Assembly: GCF_051668705.1 (NCBI RefSeq)
Contig: NZ_CP196351.1
Coordinates: 2,108,001-2,172,000, forward strand
DNA from: Alterisphingorhabdus sp051668705
GTDB lineage: Bacteria; Pseudomonadota; Alphaproteobacteria; Sphingomonadales; Sphingomonadaceae
Direction: 5' to 3'
Length of the DNA stretch: 64,000 nucleotides
The translations under genes and the position numbers were made by a program. The notes beneath the pieces were generated by a model that made no database searches, was not told the origin of the DNA, and saw nothing but the letters and a program-made list of their open reading frames with translations. Below, in pieces: positions 1 to 8,456 of this stretch; within the stretch, counting starts at the first letter, position 1, and each line of letters starts with the position of its first letter.

Positions 1-176
1 TTGCGGTCACCAATGTTACCAACAGCACGAAAAACCTCTCATTGGCCGATATCAATCTGATTAGCGGTGATAGCTGGCATGATCTAATATCGGGCGCGCT
101 TATTGAGGATATCGAAGCGGATTTCCCATTAACGCCCTATCAGACAGTGTGGATTAGCAATGGCGCGATGCCATAG
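1..176 (+). CDS. GH13_18 sucrose/glucosylglycerate phosphorylase, C-terminal end (partial)
   Basis: Only the last 57 codons are inside the window, read in the frame starting at base 3 and ending at TAG 174-176. The tail contains DSWHDLISG and ends LTPYQTVWISNGAMP, which resembles the C-terminus of GH13 subfamily 18 phosphorylases (sucrose phosphorylase and its glucosylglycerate or glucosylglycerol relatives). These enzymes reversibly cleave an alpha-glucoside with phosphate, giving glucose 1-phosphate. It converges with a glycosylglycerate synthesis pair on the other strand, so a glucosylglycerate phosphorylase is the more likely specificity. That is inferred from context; the catalytic residues lie outside the window. 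Confidence 0.6.
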   Translation, partial: AVTNVTNSTKNLSLADINLISGDSWHDLISGALIEDIEADFPLTPYQTVWISNGAMP

Positions 177-211
177 CCCATTATACCTGAATAGGTGCAA
201 TAGGCTTAATG

Positions 212-1426
212 CTAATCCGCATTGTCCAGCCTTACTGCTTCGGTAAAGCGTTCCGTAAAGTCCGGAATGGCACTGTTGATACGGTTCCAATTGGCCATAA
301 AAGGCGTCTCATTGGGCGACTCCAGAAACATTTCACCAGCGGTCATGATATTTTGCGCAAACAGCTCAACCGTGGTTTCTTCTTCGTGCCTATCCAGCGT
401 GAGGCCGTTCATCACGGCATCATGATAGAAAGTCTCAATCCGGTCCAGCGCCATGCGGAAATAGGTGGCCTTTAATGTGCGGAATGTTTCTTGCGACAAG
501 ACCTGCCCGTCAGTGGCCAACTTGCGGAATATCGACTTGGTGATGTCGATACTCATTTTCGACAAGCCTTTGTCCTGATTATCATGCGATACTGATTGGT
601 GCTTATGATCGTAATTGTCCGCAACCTCGACCTGACAAATGGTCTGGATTGACTGGTTGCGCCAGATTTCTGACAAAACGCCCACTTCCAGCCCCCAATC
701 AGAAGGGATACGGATATTTTTGACCACTTGGCGGCCCATCGCAAATTCCCCCGCCAACGCATAGCGGAAGCTGTTGAGATAGGTCAGATAGTCATTAGGC
801 TCGCAGACTTTCTCCAGTGCGGCCAGCAATGGCCCGATTAGCAAGCGCACCACGCGCCCGTTTAACTTCTCCGTCGTTGTCCGCGCATAATAGCCTTTGG
901 AGAAAACATAGGGGAAAGTAGGGTTTGCAACCGGATACATGAGCCGCGCCAACATGCCGCGATCATAAGTCAAAATATCACAATCATGCAGGCCAACCAT
1001 TTGGGCATTGGTGGCGGAGAGAAAATAACCAAAGCAGAACCAGACATTACGCCCCTTGCCCGGTTCAGCGGGTGACAGGCCATGCTCTTTCAGCTCTTCG
1101 TCAAGCGCGGTTAAACGCGGGCCGCTATTCCACAAAATATGATGGCGTTGTGGCAGGCGTGAGAAATAGTTTTTCGCATAGGCAAATTGCTCTTTATCAG
1201 CCCTGTCCAACCCGATGATAATATCGTCAAGATAGGGAACTTCACACAATTGATCGACGATATTTTCTAGCGCTGGGCCTTCTAACTCTGAAAACAGACT
1301 GGGCAAAACCAGTGCCATCGGATTGGCTTTGCTAAACCCCACCAATTCGGATTCAAGCGACTCAACCGAGCGGTCCGACAGATTGTGAAGCGTTGAAATT
1401 ACACCATTTTGATAAAAGTCAGCCAT
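212..1426 (-). CDS. GT81-like glucosyl-3-phosphoglycerate synthase
   Basis: This 404-residue soluble protein looks like a retaining GT-A glycosyltransferase of the glucosyl-3-phosphoglycerate synthase type (GT81), which joins an NDP-sugar to D-3-phosphoglycerate. A GKGRNVW motif near residue 122 matches the nucleotide-binding GKG segment of that family, and HDCDILTY near residue 147 supplies the metal-binding DxD-like site. It is followed upstream in transcription by an HAD-IIB phosphatase of the matching pathway (30-base gap), which supports a two-step synthesis of a glycosylglycerate compatible solute. Whether glucose or mannose is transferred cannot be read from the sequence. It is the last gene of the long minus-strand run. 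Confidence 0.65.
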   Translation of the reverse strand: MADFYQNGVISTLHNLSDRSVESLESELVGFSKANPMALVLPSLFSELEGPALENIVDQLCEVPYLDDIIIGLDRADKEQFAYAKNYFSRLPQRHHILWNSGPRLTALDEELKEHGLSPAEPGKGRNVWFCFGYFLSATNAQMVGLHDCDILTYDRGMLARLMYPVANPTFPYVFSKGYYARTTTEKLNGRVVRLLIGPLLAALEKVCEPNDYLTYLNSFRYALAGEFAMGRQVVKNIRIPSDWGLEVGVLSEIWRNQSIQTICQVEVADNYDHKHQSVSHDNQDKGLSKMSIDITKSIFRKLATDGQVLSQETFRTLKATYFRMALDRIETFYHDAVMNGLTLDRHEEETTVELFAQNIMTAGEMFLESPNETPFMANWNRINSAIPDFTERFTEAVRLDNAD

Positions 1427-1456
1427 GCGTATCCCTCTTTGAAGGATACAGACTAG

Positions 1457-2308
1457 TCAGCTTTCACTCAGGTTAAAACCCAATTCAGATAAAATATTTT
1501 GCACCGCAGCATTCCAGCCTTTTGGGCCAGGGTGCGGCGCAATATGCATATGCGGGCCATTGGCAGAAATCGTCACGCCATCCGGGTTTGGCATAATCAC
1601 GCCATGGTCCGCGGCTTTGATCATAGCCAGATCATTGGGTCCATCTCCCAAAGCAATGGTAACAATATCCCGGTCTGGCGCTCGATCGGCAAATGCAGCA
1701 GCTATGCGTGCCATCGCCATTTCCTTAGTGGCATGACCAGTTAAGTGGAAAAAGCGTCCCCCGCGCTGAACACGGATATTCGCCGCTTCCATATGCGCCG
1801 TTAAAGCTGCCATTTGCTGATCAGAACCCGACCATGAAAAAGGTTCACTGGCCTCACGCTTCCCTGCCCGCTTTGCGCTCTCCAGCGACAGGCCGGTTGA
1901 TTGCGCAATGTCTGTAACGCTCATATCTGAAAAGCCAGTGATATGCTGGCGTATATCGTGCGGCAATGTTGCAATGGCGGACAATATATCGGCGTAGGAA
2001 AGGCCCAATATATGCATATGCGGCGTGCCATGCGTGCCCGCATCATTGCCAATAATACCGCTCACATCATCAATGACCGAGCCATTTTCGGTCACGCCCA
2101 CAGCGTAATTAAGAGGAATGTCTTTGCGCAATGCCTGCAATTCACTGCGCGTTTTGCTGGTAACCGGAATAATTTGAGCAATATTATGTGCCTCCAGCCC
2201 TGCGATCAAGCGATCGGCAGGGCTGGAAGAATAATTGTGATGATCCAATAATGTGCCATCAAGATCGGTAAAGATCAGTGGCAGAATATTGGCGGGACCG
2301 GTTTGCAC
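1457..2308 (-). CDS. HAD-IIB mannosyl/glucosyl-3-phosphoglycerate phosphatase
   Basis: This 283-residue protein is an HAD-superfamily subclass IIB phosphatase. The nucleophile motif FTDLDGTLLD lies near residue 13, the T/S motif PVTSKTR near 60, a lysine-bearing segment in the C-terminal half, and the acidic GDGPNDLAMI motif near 225. The cap carries REASEPFSW, a segment typical of mannosyl-3-phosphoglycerate phosphatases. It would remove phosphate from the product of the neighbouring GT81-like enzyme to give free mannosyl- or glucosylglycerate, an osmolyte. It lies 15 bases downstream of the KDG kinase gene, so it is probably co-transcribed with the alginate genes. The sugar specificity is unresolved. 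Confidence 0.75.
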   Translation of the reverse strand: MQTGPANILPLIFTDLDGTLLDHHNYSSSPADRLIAGLEAHNIAQIIPVTSKTRSELQALRKDIPLNYAVGVTENGSVIDDVSGIIGNDAGTHGTPHMHILGLSYADILSAIATLPHDIRQHITGFSDMSVTDIAQSTGLSLESAKRAGKREASEPFSWSGSDQQMAALTAHMEAANIRVQRGGRFFHLTGHATKEMAMARIAAAFADRAPDRDIVTIALGDGPNDLAMIKAADHGVIMPNPDGVTISANGPHMHIAPHPGPKGWNAAVQNILSELGFNLSES

Positions 2309-2323
2309 AGCGCTTTGTGAGCC

Positions 2324-3355
2324 TTAACGCTGAACCCGGCCTGATCCGTCGCCAGACATCAGCTTCTCAACTTCGCTGACGCTAACGCGGTTAAAGTCAC
2401 CCAAGATCGAGTGTTTCAAACAACTGGCTGCAACAGCGAATTCCAGACTTTGCTGGCGATCATCATAGCGGTTCAAACCGCAAATCAGTGCCGAGGCAAA
2501 GCTATCACCGCCGCCAACACGGTCAACAATATCGGTCATCTCATAATGACGTGACAGTTTGAAATCGCTTCCACGCTCTCTCAAACATGCTGACCAGCCA
2601 TTGCGGTCCGCACTATGGCTTTCACGCAGCGTAATGGCGATCACCGACATGTCAGGGTAAATGTCCAATACCTTTTCGGATAAGGCCTCATATTTTGCCG
2701 TATCCAGTTCACCGGTTTCAACATCAACATCAACGCTAATGTCCAGTGACTTTTGGCAATCTTCTTCATTGGCAATGCCGACATCGACATATTTCACCAA
2801 CTCGGTCATCACTTCTGGGGCAGTCTTGCCATATTTCCACAATTTGCCGCGAAAATTGAAGTCGCAGGATACGGTAACGCCAGCAGCTTTTGCCGCTTTC
2901 ACGCATTCTAGGCTAAGATCAGCCGCGGATTGGCTCAGCGCAGGTGTAATGCCGGTAATGTGCAACCATTTTGCCCCGTCAAACACAGTGCCCCAGTCAA
3001 AATCACCCGGGCCACATTCGCAAATCGATGATGCCGCGCGGTCATATACCACTTTGGATGGCCGCTGGTTCGCGCCGCTTTCCAGATAGTAGATGCCAAC
3101 CCGATCTCCCGAACGACGCACATGGGCAGTATCCACACCAAAGCTGCGCAGTTCACGGATCGCCGCCTCGCCAATATCATTATCTGGCAAGGCACTGATA
3201 AAGCCAGCAGACATGCCATAATTGCTCAAAGCCACTGCGACATTGGCCTCACCGCCGCCAAAAGTGGCTTCGAAGCTAGGGGATTGAAAAAACCGTTCAT
3301 GTCCCGGTGTTTTCAACCGCAACATGATTTCACCAAATGACAAAAACTCCGCCAT
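2324..3355 (-). CDS. kdgK: 2-keto-3-deoxygluconate kinase
   Basis: This is a PfkB/ribokinase-family sugar kinase of 343 residues. The N-terminal segment ending in GGGEANVAVALSNYG is the sugar-binding start of the family, and VGGGDSFASALICG near residue 278 is the C-terminal PfkB signature with the catalytic aspartate. In this context, next to KDPG aldolase, DEH reductase and two alginate lyases, the substrate is very likely 2-keto-3-deoxygluconate, phosphorylated to KDPG. The gene starts two bases downstream of the aldolase stop, indicating a tight operon. Fructokinase is the main alternative from sequence alone; the neighbours make it unlikely. Confidence 0.88.
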   Translation of the reverse strand: MAEFLSFGEIMLRLKTPGHERFFQSPSFEATFGGGEANVAVALSNYGMSAGFISALPDNDIGEAAIRELRSFGVDTAHVRRSGDRVGIYYLESGANQRPSKVVYDRAASSICECGPGDFDWGTVFDGAKWLHITGITPALSQSAADLSLECVKAAKAAGVTVSCDFNFRGKLWKYGKTAPEVMTELVKYVDVGIANEEDCQKSLDISVDVDVETGELDTAKYEALSEKVLDIYPDMSVIAITLRESHSADRNGWSACLRERGSDFKLSRHYEMTDIVDRVGGGDSFASALICGLNRYDDRQQSLEFAVAASCLKHSILGDFNRVSVSEVEKLMSGDGSGRVQR

Positions 3356-3357
3356 GT

Positions 3358-4017
3358 TTACTTCTCCAAAGGCCGTGCTGTTTGCGCGATAGCAACGGCT
3401 TCGCGTGCCAACTCGGTAATGGCGTTATAATCATCTGCCGCAATGGCATCAGCCGGGGTCAGCCAACTGCCCCCGCATGCTATGACAGAAGGCAATGCCA
3501 AAAACTCATGCAGGTTCGCCGCAGAGACACCGCCGGTTGGCATGAATTGCATATCTCGGAATACAGAAGAAAATGCCTTCAACACGGGAACACCCCCAGC
3601 CAGCTTGGCCGGGAAAAACTTCACCGTCCGCAGGCCAAGGGCATAAGCGCGTTGCACTTCTCCAGCAGTCATAGTGCCGGCATAGATCGGCACTGACTGG
3701 CTTTGGCAAAACTCCGCTACGCCATCAACCAGACCGGGCGAAACCACAAATTGCGCACCCCGCGCAACAACATTTTGCGCCTGTTCAACAGTAAGCACAG
3801 TCCCCGCACCCACAATCAAACCCTCGGTCTGCTTGACAATAGCTTCCATACAGTCAACCGCTGCATCAGTGCGCAGCACGACCTCTATAACAGAGAGTCC
3901 GCCCTCTTTAAGCGCATTGGCAGTCTTTACCGCAACCACTGGGTCATCTGCTTGGATCAGAGGTACTATAGGCGCGGCGCGCAAACGCTGTTCCAGCGTT
4001 TTACTGACATGGTTCAT
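3358..4017 (-). CDS. eda: KDPG aldolase
   Basis: This 219-residue class I aldolase splits 2-keto-3-deoxy-6-phosphogluconate into pyruvate and glyceraldehyde 3-phosphate. The Schiff-base lysine lies in TVKFFPAKL, the catalytic glutamate in VIEVVLRT, and the phosphate loop in MPTGGVSAANL. An in-frame ATG ten codons further upstream exists, but the ATG at 4017 (MNHVSKTLEQ) has an AAAGAGA ribosome-binding site at the right distance and matches the usual family length, so I chose it. It completes the Entner-Doudoroff end of alginate catabolism. The gap to the DEH reductase gene upstream is about 40 bases. Confidence 0.92.
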   Translation of the reverse strand: MNHVSKTLEQRLRAAPIVPLIQADDPVVAVKTANALKEGGLSVIEVVLRTDAAVDCMEAIVKQTEGLIVGAGTVLTVEQAQNVVARGAQFVVSPGLVDGVAEFCQSQSVPIYAGTMTAGEVQRAYALGLRTVKFFPAKLAGGVPVLKAFSSVFRDMQFMPTGGVSAANLHEFLALPSVIACGGSWLTPADAIAADDYNAITELAREAVAIAQTARPLEK

Positions 4018-4058
4018 TAAAAAGTCTCTTTCTTTGTTTTGCTTCAACCCTGGTAAAG

Positions 4059-4814
4059 TCAGGAGAAGAATGTGCCGCCATTGATATCAACATTTGCACC
4101 AGTAATAAATGATGCTTCATCAGTTGCCAGATAAACTGCGGCGTCCGCTGTTTCATGCGCTGCACCCTGGCGGCGCAGCGGGGTTGCATTGGCGACATTT
4201 GTGCGCACAGCATCTTTGGTAAACTTATCATGGAAGGTCGTTGCGATCATGCCAGGGCACAAGGCATTAACGCGAATACCGCGCGGACCAAGTTCTTTCG
4301 CCATGCTGCGCGTAAAGGTCATTACAGCGGCTTTTGATGTCGCATAAGCAGCTGCACCGGGGCCGCCGCCATCACGGCCCGCTTGTGACGCAAAGTTCAC
4401 AATGGCAGAGCCTTCAGGCATGTGTGGAACAACAGCTTTGGTGGTCAGGAAGGTGGATGTCACATTCAACCGCATAACATATTCCATGAAATCAAAGTCC
4501 ATGTCGTCAAGAGCGCGGCGTTCTACCAGACCGCCGGTGACATTGATCAAAACATGAATTGCATCGCCATATGCGGATTGCGCAGCAGCAACCAGAGCAG
4601 CAACATCATCAGGCTTGGTCATATCGCCCTTGACGATAATGGCTTCTCCGCCGACGTCTTTAATCTCAGCCAGTGTTTCATTTGCCTGATCTTCATTGTT
4701 GAAATAGTTTACAACAACTTTGGCGCCTTCTTTGGCGAGCTTCACCGAGACTGCGCGGCCAATGTCGCGACTACCGCCGGATACAATCGCCACTTTGCCC
4801 TGTAATTTGCTCAT
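4059..4814 (-). CDS. SDR oxidoreductase, probable DEH reductase
   Basis: This 251-residue classical short-chain dehydrogenase has a slightly unusual nucleotide-binding motif, SGGSRDIGRA, near residue 13, and the catalytic YATSK near residue 160. It ends with the usual VDINGG segment. In alginate operons this position is normally filled by the NAD(P)H-dependent reductase that turns 4-deoxy-L-erythro-5-hexoseulose uronate, the unsaturated monomer released by alginate lyases, into 2-keto-3-deoxygluconate. Context makes that function probable. The ATG has a clear CAGGAG ribosome-binding site. No KdgF-type cupin, which would speed ring opening of the monomer, was found in the window. Confidence 0.8.
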   Translation of the reverse strand: MSKLQGKVAIVSGGSRDIGRAVSVKLAKEGAKVVVNYFNNEDQANETLAEIKDVGGEAIIVKGDMTKPDDVAALVAAAQSAYGDAIHVLINVTGGLVERRALDDMDFDFMEYVMRLNVTSTFLTTKAVVPHMPEGSAIVNFASQAGRDGGGPGAAAYATSKAAVMTFTRSMAKELGPRGIRVNALCPGMIATTFHDKFTKDAVRTNVANATPLRRQGAAHETADAAVYLATDEASFITGANVDINGGTFFS

Positions 4815-4874
4815 AATTTACTCCTGAATATTATTTTGATTTGGATGATGTGTAATGCGTCTAGAATTTGCCAG

Positions 4875-6155
4875 TCATGCTGATTGTTTAACGGGCTTGA
4901 GCGGCTGAATATTGCTGCACAAGAACCAGACCGAGAGTACCGAGCAAATAGCCAATGCCGCACCGACCACAAAGGCAGGAGCATAGCTTTGCACAGTAAT
5001 CACCGGAATAAGGAAGTTCAGCCCGACAACAGCCAATTTTGCAGCTGTTCCGGCAAAACCTGCAAGGCTGCCGACTGATTTTCCGCTGTAAAAATCGCTG
5101 GGCAATGTTTGAATGTTACCGATTGCAGTCTGGAACCCGAAGAGAATCGCCGCCATCAGGAATACCGCTAATAATGGCGTAGAAGCCTGTGTGGTCAACA
5201 GTAAGAAGACAAGCATGATAAGTCCGCCTAGACCAATGACAAATTTGCGTGTCTTATTGACTGTCCAGCCTGAATCGATACGGTTTTGCGCCAAAAGACC
5301 ACCAAACCAAGCGCCGAACATCGCACCAACATAAGGCAAGGCACTATAAGCAGCGATTTGCTCAACACCGAAGCCATAGGTTTCGTTGAGATAAAGCGGC
5401 AACCAGCCAATGAACAGCCACCAAATAGGATCGATAAAGAACGACGCAAGAATAACGCCCCAGCTTTCCTTACGGCTTAAAATTTCCATTGAGTCAGGAG
5501 CATAATCTGCAACTTCATTGGTATCTTTGTTACGTTGACCGCTTAAAATGAACTGACGCTCTTCCTCAGATAGCCATGGGTGCGTAGCCGGCTCTGATTT
5601 GTAAACCAGCAGCCATGGCACCAACCACAAAAAGCCAAGGATACCGACAGAGATGAATGTCGCCTGCCATGAGCCCAGAAAGTAAAATAAAAGACCGATA
5701 ACTGGTCCAGAAATAATTCCGCCAATCGCTGCACCAGAGTTAAAAATACCCTGCGCCAATGCACGCTCATTAATCGGGAACCATTCGGAATTTGCCTTGG
5801 TTGCACCTGGCCAGTTGCCAGCTTCTGACACACCCAAAATGCCGCGGAAGATGGCGAAGCTGGTCAGGCCGGTTGCCGCAGCATGCAGGATCGTCGCTGC
5901 CGACCAGACACCGATGGCAAGAACGAAACCAATACGCGTGCCCACCCAGTCAAATATCTTGCCAAATAATGTCTGACCGAAAGCATAGGCAAAGGTGAAA
6001 ACATTAAGGATTATGGCATAATCGGTTTTGGTAAGACCAAGTTCTTCAGAGATTTCCGGCCACAAAATGCCAAGTGAACCGCGATCAATATAATTGATAA
6101 TTGTTGCCAGCGCGACAAGCCCGACAATCCAGAAACGAAACTTGCCCTTTAACAT
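4875..6155 (-). CDS. MFS transporter, hexuronate/unsaturated uronate uptake
   Basis: This 426-residue major facilitator transporter has about 12 predicted membrane segments and belongs to the anion:cation symporter branch that includes ExuT. Signature segments are INYIDRGSLGILWPEI in the first loop and GVSEAGNWPGATKANSEWF around residue 120, typical of hexuronate permeases. Between lyase genes and the DEH reductase gene it most likely imports the unsaturated uronate or short oligomers across the inner membrane. I chose the ATG at 6155 because an AGGAGG sits six bases upstream; an upstream in-frame ATG at 6185 lacks this. Confidence 0.82.
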   Translation of the reverse strand: MLKGKFRFWIVGLVALATIINYIDRGSLGILWPEISEELGLTKTDYAIILNVFTFAYAFGQTLFGKIFDWVGTRIGFVLAIGVWSAATILHAAATGLTSFAIFRGILGVSEAGNWPGATKANSEWFPINERALAQGIFNSGAAIGGIISGPVIGLLFYFLGSWQATFISVGILGFLWLVPWLLVYKSEPATHPWLSEEERQFILSGQRNKDTNEVADYAPDSMEILSRKESWGVILASFFIDPIWWLFIGWLPLYLNETYGFGVEQIAAYSALPYVGAMFGAWFGGLLAQNRIDSGWTVNKTRKFVIGLGGLIMLVFLLLTTQASTPLLAVFLMAAILFGFQTAIGNIQTLPSDFYSGKSVGSLAGFAGTAAKLAVVGLNFLIPVITVQSYAPAFVVGAALAICSVLSVWFLCSNIQPLKPVKQSA

Positions 6156-6245
6156 GTGCGGCCTCCTGCAAGCAGATTGCGCCACATTATCATGCCAATA
6201 GCTATTTTGGTGTTCGGCATTTTGGCCGTTTCTACCCTTATCATA

Positions 6246-8456
6246 TCAACCCTCTTCCATATCTATATACGCAGCAAAACCGGTCCAGCTCACCGTCCGG
6301 CCGTCAATTGTCACGCTATGCTTTTTGCTTGCATCTGGATCGTAAGAGACCGCCAAAGCGGCTTTCGCGCCGCTTAAAGTTTCAATCAGCAGCACGTCTG
6401 AACCCTGATCTTCGATAAGACCTATCGTCTTAATCTGGCTGTCACTTAGACTGGTTTTCTCTACCGCGCCGTCATACCGCCCATGCGCTTCTAAAATGCT
6501 GGCAAATACAGCATCTTTACCACCGGCTATACGCTGAATAACCATCGGTTCACGGCGCAAATTGAAATTCGGATCATTTGCGCCGCTTTCTGCCAGAATC
6601 GCTTCGCTGCCCGATTGTGGTACCCAACGATAGGAATAAAAACGCCCGTCCAAAATCCACGTCACAAATGCATTGGATGCGTCCACCGGTTTGCCTTTGG
6701 CATCCACCCAAATATGCTGATAGCCATTGTCGCTGCCCAGTACAGGGCGCCCTGCAACGTTGGAACTGGTGTCAAAGCCAACGCGCATAATCTGGCCATC
6801 ATAATGGACCGGCAAATCATATTGACGCGGCTGATCAGATGAAGCGCGGGTTATATCGACAACGACAGGATGTTCCAAACCTTTGACGTTCAATAACGCC
6901 ATTGTCCGCGTGAAACGGGTTCCATCATAAGCGCCCACCATTTCGGCCGTGCTGATCTGGATACCATTACCGGAACTATAAAATAGCTGGGTTGGCGACA
7001 GGCTATCGCCCAATTTGGTATTGCTGTTAAAATGGCTTGTTTCGTCAACCACCAGTGTATTGTGCGCAATGCTTTGTTTGGCCCAGCTTTCATTCTCGGG
7101 CAGATAGCGGCCACCCTCTTTAGCCTCAATATTCAGGAAGCGTGCCGCGCCATAATCTGTAACAATTTCACGGCCATTGTCATAATATTGCCAGCTCAGC
7201 TTATCAAAATGGCCGTGCCCCATACCTTGCGAGCTGTTTTTCAAAACCAGCGCTTGATGCTTATCACCTGTGCCATTGCGGAAAATGGCAACGGCGCCTT
7301 TATCGCCCTGCGGACCATCACGCAGCAATAATGATGCAAATGGAAAGGGCTTTGCCTCTCCTGCGGCCAAATCACGCGCCAGCATGGCGCCATTATCGGT
7401 TAAGACCGTTCGCCCCTGCCACCGTGCAATATCCAGCAGCGCCGGATCGCGCGTTTTCCCGTAAGCAATAGCAACGCCATTATATAATTCGTCGGTTTTC
7501 AGGCTCTTGTCTTTAATGGCATCGTTAAACGGAAAGAAAAAACCGTCATATGTTAGCTGAACCGTGGTGGTCAGCGCTTTGAGCAATATGCCATCACGAT
7601 GCTCAAAAATCTTACGCTCGGGCTGATTACGTTCAATGGCATCAGCAAAGACGATAAAGGGCATAAGCGCATAGCGCTGATAATAGGGCCCTTCAGTATA
7701 ATAACCGTCTGGGGAGAAGAGCAATTCTGTCTGGCGCAGGAAACCCGTCTTGCCGCTCTTGTCGAGACCTTTGAGTGCAATCTCAACCAGATCATTATCG
7801 CCCAGAACATAGCCTGTCATGCCAACACCGGCTGTCGCCCATGTTGCATGATTATGGATGCGGGAAAATGTCGCTGCTGAACCGGTTGACAAGAAAGCCG
7901 CAGCCTTGCGGAAGACATTATTATCAATGTTATCGCGATCAGCCTTGCTCAGGCTATCGCGGATCAGTTCATAACCCTGAATACTATTTACCAGCCACAC
8001 CGCGTCATTCAAAACCTGCCAGAAAATGCGGCCGGGGTTCTGGTTTTTGCGCGCCGGATGGTCAGGCAATGTCGGATACATATCAGCATAAGCGAGCAAC
8101 ACATCGCGTGCATAATCGGCATATTGCTGCTCACCTGTCAGGCGATATAATTGCCCGCTCAGATAGATGGCGCGGTAATTGTCCTTATGCTGCTCATGTG
8201 TATAGCCGCCACCGGGATCTTTTGGCAAAGGCACCACAATGCCATTTGCACGCATGCGATCAACAAATCTGCGCGCCCGTTGCATTTCATCGGCAAATAA
8301 AGGCGCATATTTTGATGGCGTTTCTTCGTTCGCTGCACTCTGTACGGCATCGATAGAGGGATAAGCACTCGCACTTGGCTGCGCAGCGGAAACGGGCATT
8401 GCACCAGCTATCAAAAGCAGCGGTGAATAACGCAGGAAATATGATTGCAATGTCAT
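6246..8456 (-). CDS. PL17 exolytic oligoalginate lyase
   Basis: This 736-residue protein has a signal peptide (about residues 1-25), an alpha/alpha-barrel half (about 60-360) and a heparinase II/III-like beta-sandwich half (about 370-700). This is the plan of PL17 oligoalginate lyases, which release the unsaturated monosaccharide from alginate oligomers. Residues matching the known active site are N202-H203 in RIHNHATWA and Y258/Y259 in EGPYYQRY; the second half has GMGHGHFDKLSW (H414, H416) and a further histidine at about 465. The start overlaps the PL6 stop by four bases. It probably acts in the periplasm on products of the PL6 enzyme. Confidence 0.88.
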   Translation of the reverse strand: MTLQSYFLRYSPLLLIAGAMPVSAAQPSASAYPSIDAVQSAANEETPSKYAPLFADEMQRARRFVDRMRANGIVVPLPKDPGGGYTHEQHKDNYRAIYLSGQLYRLTGEQQYADYARDVLLAYADMYPTLPDHPARKNQNPGRIFWQVLNDAVWLVNSIQGYELIRDSLSKADRDNIDNNVFRKAAAFLSTGSAATFSRIHNHATWATAGVGMTGYVLGDNDLVEIALKGLDKSGKTGFLRQTELLFSPDGYYTEGPYYQRYALMPFIVFADAIERNQPERKIFEHRDGILLKALTTTVQLTYDGFFFPFNDAIKDKSLKTDELYNGVAIAYGKTRDPALLDIARWQGRTVLTDNGAMLARDLAAGEAKPFPFASLLLRDGPQGDKGAVAIFRNGTGDKHQALVLKNSSQGMGHGHFDKLSWQYYDNGREIVTDYGAARFLNIEAKEGGRYLPENESWAKQSIAHNTLVVDETSHFNSNTKLGDSLSPTQLFYSSGNGIQISTAEMVGAYDGTRFTRTMALLNVKGLEHPVVVDITRASSDQPRQYDLPVHYDGQIMRVGFDTSSNVAGRPVLGSDNGYQHIWVDAKGKPVDASNAFVTWILDGRFYSYRWVPQSGSEAILAESGANDPNFNLRREPMVIQRIAGGKDAVFASILEAHGRYDGAVEKTSLSDSQIKTIGLIEDQGSDVLLIETLSGAKAALAVSYDPDASKKHSVTIDGRTVSWTGFAAYIDMEEG

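Noticed and set aside
7775..8356. A 193-codon plus-strand frame inside the PL17 gene
   Set aside because: The composition is His/Arg/Cys-rich as expected for an antisense shadow, and the PL17 frame has clear active-site motifs.
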